DNA of 22,408 nt. Origin: CAYMRB01 sp964392615 (lineage in GTDB: Bacteria; Planctomycetota; UBA8108). The translations under genes were made by a program, and so were the position numbers. Below, in pieces: positions 20,782 to 22,408 of this stretch. The notes under the pieces were generated by a model, which was given only the letters and a program-made list of their open reading frames with translations, did no database searches and was not told where the DNA came from. The stretch lies in NCBI GenBank assembly GCA_964392615.1, contig CAYMRB010000120.1, positions 1 to 22,408 of the forward strand, written 5' to 3'. Position 1 is the stretch's first letter. Every line of letters begins with the position of its first letter.

Positions 20782-22408
20782 ACCGCACCCGACGTCGCCC
20801 TGCCGCCGCGACATTTCGTTCCGAGCGACTTCAATCCCCGCGACACGGCGGCGATCGAGACCCTCGTCGAGAGCCTGCTCGCGCGGCCGATCGAAGACGC
20901 CAGCGAGCTCGAGGCGTGGCTGCGCGACTGGAGCGAGCTCGAGTCCAACGTCGACGGTGCCGCTGCGCGCCGCTACATCGCGATGACTCGAGACACGGCT
21001 GACGACGACGTGAAGCGCGCGTATATCGACTTCGAGCGCGAGGTCGTCCCGCTGTGGCGGACGTTGGAGGATCGTCTCAACCGACGCTATCTCGGCTGCG
21101 CGCAGCGCGAGAGTCTGGGAAAGCGCTACGCGGTGTTCGACCGCCGGCGCGCCCAGGCGGCCGAGATCTTCCGCGCCGAGAACACGCGCCTCCAGGCGCG
21201 CGACACGGAACTCGGCGCGCAGTACGAGGAGGCTCAGGGCGCTATCACGGTCGAGCTGGACGGAGAGACGCTGACGGCGCAGCAGTGCTCCGCGCGGCTC
21301 GAGAGCACCGATCGCGCCGTGCGCCGGGCCGCGTTCGAGGCGCTCGCGGCGCGACGCCTGGAGGACCGCGACCTGATCGAGGGCATCTTCGAGCAAATGC
21401 TGACGCTGCGGCACCAGATCGCGCGCAACGCCGGCTTCGAGAGCTTCCGCGACTTCCGCTTCGCCGAGTTGGCACGTTTCGACTACGGCCCCGAGGAGTG
21501 CGTCGCGTTTCACTCCGCGGTGGAAGAGGTCGTCGTGCCGGCCGTCGTCGAGCTGGCGGCAACGCGTCGGCGGGTGCTCGGGCTCGATCGCCTGCGTCCG
21601 TACGATCTGCTGGTCGGCCTATCGGGTCGCCAACCGGTGCAGCCATTCGACGATGTCGATGGTTACCTCCGCGTCACCCGCGATCTCCTGCGCGCTGTCG
21701 ATCCGTCGTTCGACACGGACTTCGACGTGCTGGTCCGCAACGGACTCCTCGATCTGATGTCGCGGCCGGGCAAGGCCCCGGGCGGCTACAATTACCCGAT
21801 CGAGGACATGCGCCTTCCGTTCATCTTCTACAACGCGGTCGGCCGTCACGACGACGTCCAGACGCTGCTGCACGAGGCCGGTCACGCGCTCCACACGTTA
21901 GCGTGTCGCGAGGAGCCGCTGCGCGACTACCGGGAGGCGCCGATCGAGTTCTGCGAAGTCGCGAGCATGGCGATGGAGCTGTTCGGGCTCGAGCGCATCG
22001 ATCAGGTCTACGACGCCGACGACGCGCGCGACGCGACTCGCAACCACTTCGAGGGCATCCTCGAGTCCTTCACGTGGTTCGCGACGATCGACGCATTCCA
22101 GCACTGGCTGTACACGCACCCCGAGCACGACGAGGTCGCGCGGCGCGAGGCCTGGCTGACCATCCACGAGCGTTTTGCGCCGCACGTCGACTGGGGCGGC
22201 CACGAGATCGTCCGGGCGTCGGCCTGGCACAAGCAGGGGCACCTCTTCGGACAACCGTTCTACTACATCGAGTACGCGATCGCGCAGGTTGGCGCCCTGC
22301 AAGCGTGGCTGGCGGAGCGGCGCGACCACGACGGCGCCATCCGCGCGTACCGGCAAGCGTTGACGCTCGGCGGCAGCCGACCGCTGCCCGAGCGCTTCGC
22401 CGCCGCGG
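20737..22408 (+). CDS. M3-family zinc oligopeptidase (oligoendopeptidase-like), 3' end beyond window
   Basis: The open frame runs 557 codons to the window edge without a stop, and any of three in-frame ATGs could start it. There is no signal peptide, so a cytoplasmic peptide-degrading enzyme is expected. The helical N-terminal part (about 30-300) is typical of M3. The catalytic motif LLHEAGHAL places zinc-ligand His379 and His383 and catalytic Glu380. The third ligand is probably Glu407 in FCEVASMAMELF. The preceding GGYNYPIEDMRLPFIFYNAV and the later FGQPFYYIEYAIAQ segment are also family hallmarks. M3 oligoendopeptidases are usually 560-600 aa, so probably only a short tail is missing. It starts 15 bp after the lipoprotein stop and may be co-transcribed with it. 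Confidence 0.93.
   Translation, partial: MLAAPMLPAPMLPVTTAPDVALPPRHFVPSDFNPRDTAAIETLVESLLARPIEDASELEAWLRDWSELESNVDGAAARRYIAMTRDTADDDVKRAYIDFEREVVPLWRTLEDRLNRRYLGCAQRESLGKRYAVFDRRRAQAAEIFRAENTRLQARDTELGAQYEEAQGAITVELDGETLTAQQCSARLESTDRAVRRAAFEALAARRLEDRDLIEGIFEQMLTLRHQIARNAGFESFRDFRFAELARFDYGPEECVAFHSAVEEVVVPAVVELAATRRRVLGLDRLRPYDLLVGLSGRQPVQPFDDVDGYLRVTRDLLRAVDPSFDTDFDVLVRNGLLDLMSRPGKAPGGYNYPIEDMRLPFIFYNAVGRHDDVQTLLHEAGHALHTLACREEPLRDYREAPIEFCEVASMAMELFGLERIDQVYDADDARDATRNHFEGILESFTWFATIDAFQHWLYTHPEHDEVARREAWLTIHERFAPHVDWGGHEIVRASAWHKQGHLFGQPFYYIEYAIAQVGALQAWLAERRDHDGAIRAYRQALTLGGSRPLPERFAAA

Overview
The window is high-GC bacterial DNA with short intergenic gaps and many GTG/TTG starts. A planctomycete or related lineage seems most likely. 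The pointers are a tandem DUF1080 protein, a secreted lectin-domain protein ending in the dockerin-like Asp/Gly repeat common in Planctomycetota, and a complete type II secretion (T2SS) locus in a Gram-negative-type envelope. This assignment is inference; there is no rRNA or other firm marker.

Left part (1-3118): a secreted tandem DUF1080 protein overlaps tag (3-methyladenine DNA glycosylase I). tag converges on tadA (tRNA adenosine deaminase). Divergent from tadA, about 180 bp away, lies a tRNA-Arg whose anticodon is ACG, the classical TadA substrate. The tRNA has a good sigma70-like promoter and a strong intrinsic terminator. After a gene-free stretch (3119-3621) comes the secreted lectin/dockerin-like protein (3622-4803).

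Central part (5007-19855, all minus strand): a tightly packed T2SS operon read in the order gspE-F-G-H-I-J-K-L-M-C-D, followed by a lipoprotein of the App1/DUF2183 phosphatase family. Relative to the usual C-D-E-...-M order, the CD pair is at the end. Neighbouring genes overlap by 4-8 bp or lie a few bases apart from gspG to gspD. GspE has a full MshEN-type cyclic-di-GMP motif pair. GspD has about six N1-type repeats instead of three, plus a long hexapeptide-repeat leader. That leader is interrupted by a 100-N assembly gap which artificially splits the gene. Several components carry low-complexity Gly/Pro/Asp/Lys insertions. Prepilin peptidase (GspO), GspN and a recognised pilotin are not in the window.

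Right part (19856-22408): a 347-bp divergent regulatory region with repeated GTGTCA motifs separates gspE from a small lipoprotein with a PDZ-like C-terminus. An M3-family oligopeptidase follows and runs off the window end, probably lacking only a few C-terminal residues.

No CRISPR array, insertion sequence, integrase or rRNA gene was seen. I did not find a wholly new system. The points most worth following are the expanded secretin with a matching GspC linker, the predicted c-di-GMP-responsive secretion ATPase, the lipid-phosphatase-like lipoprotein in the T2SS operon, and tadA beside its tRNA substrate.
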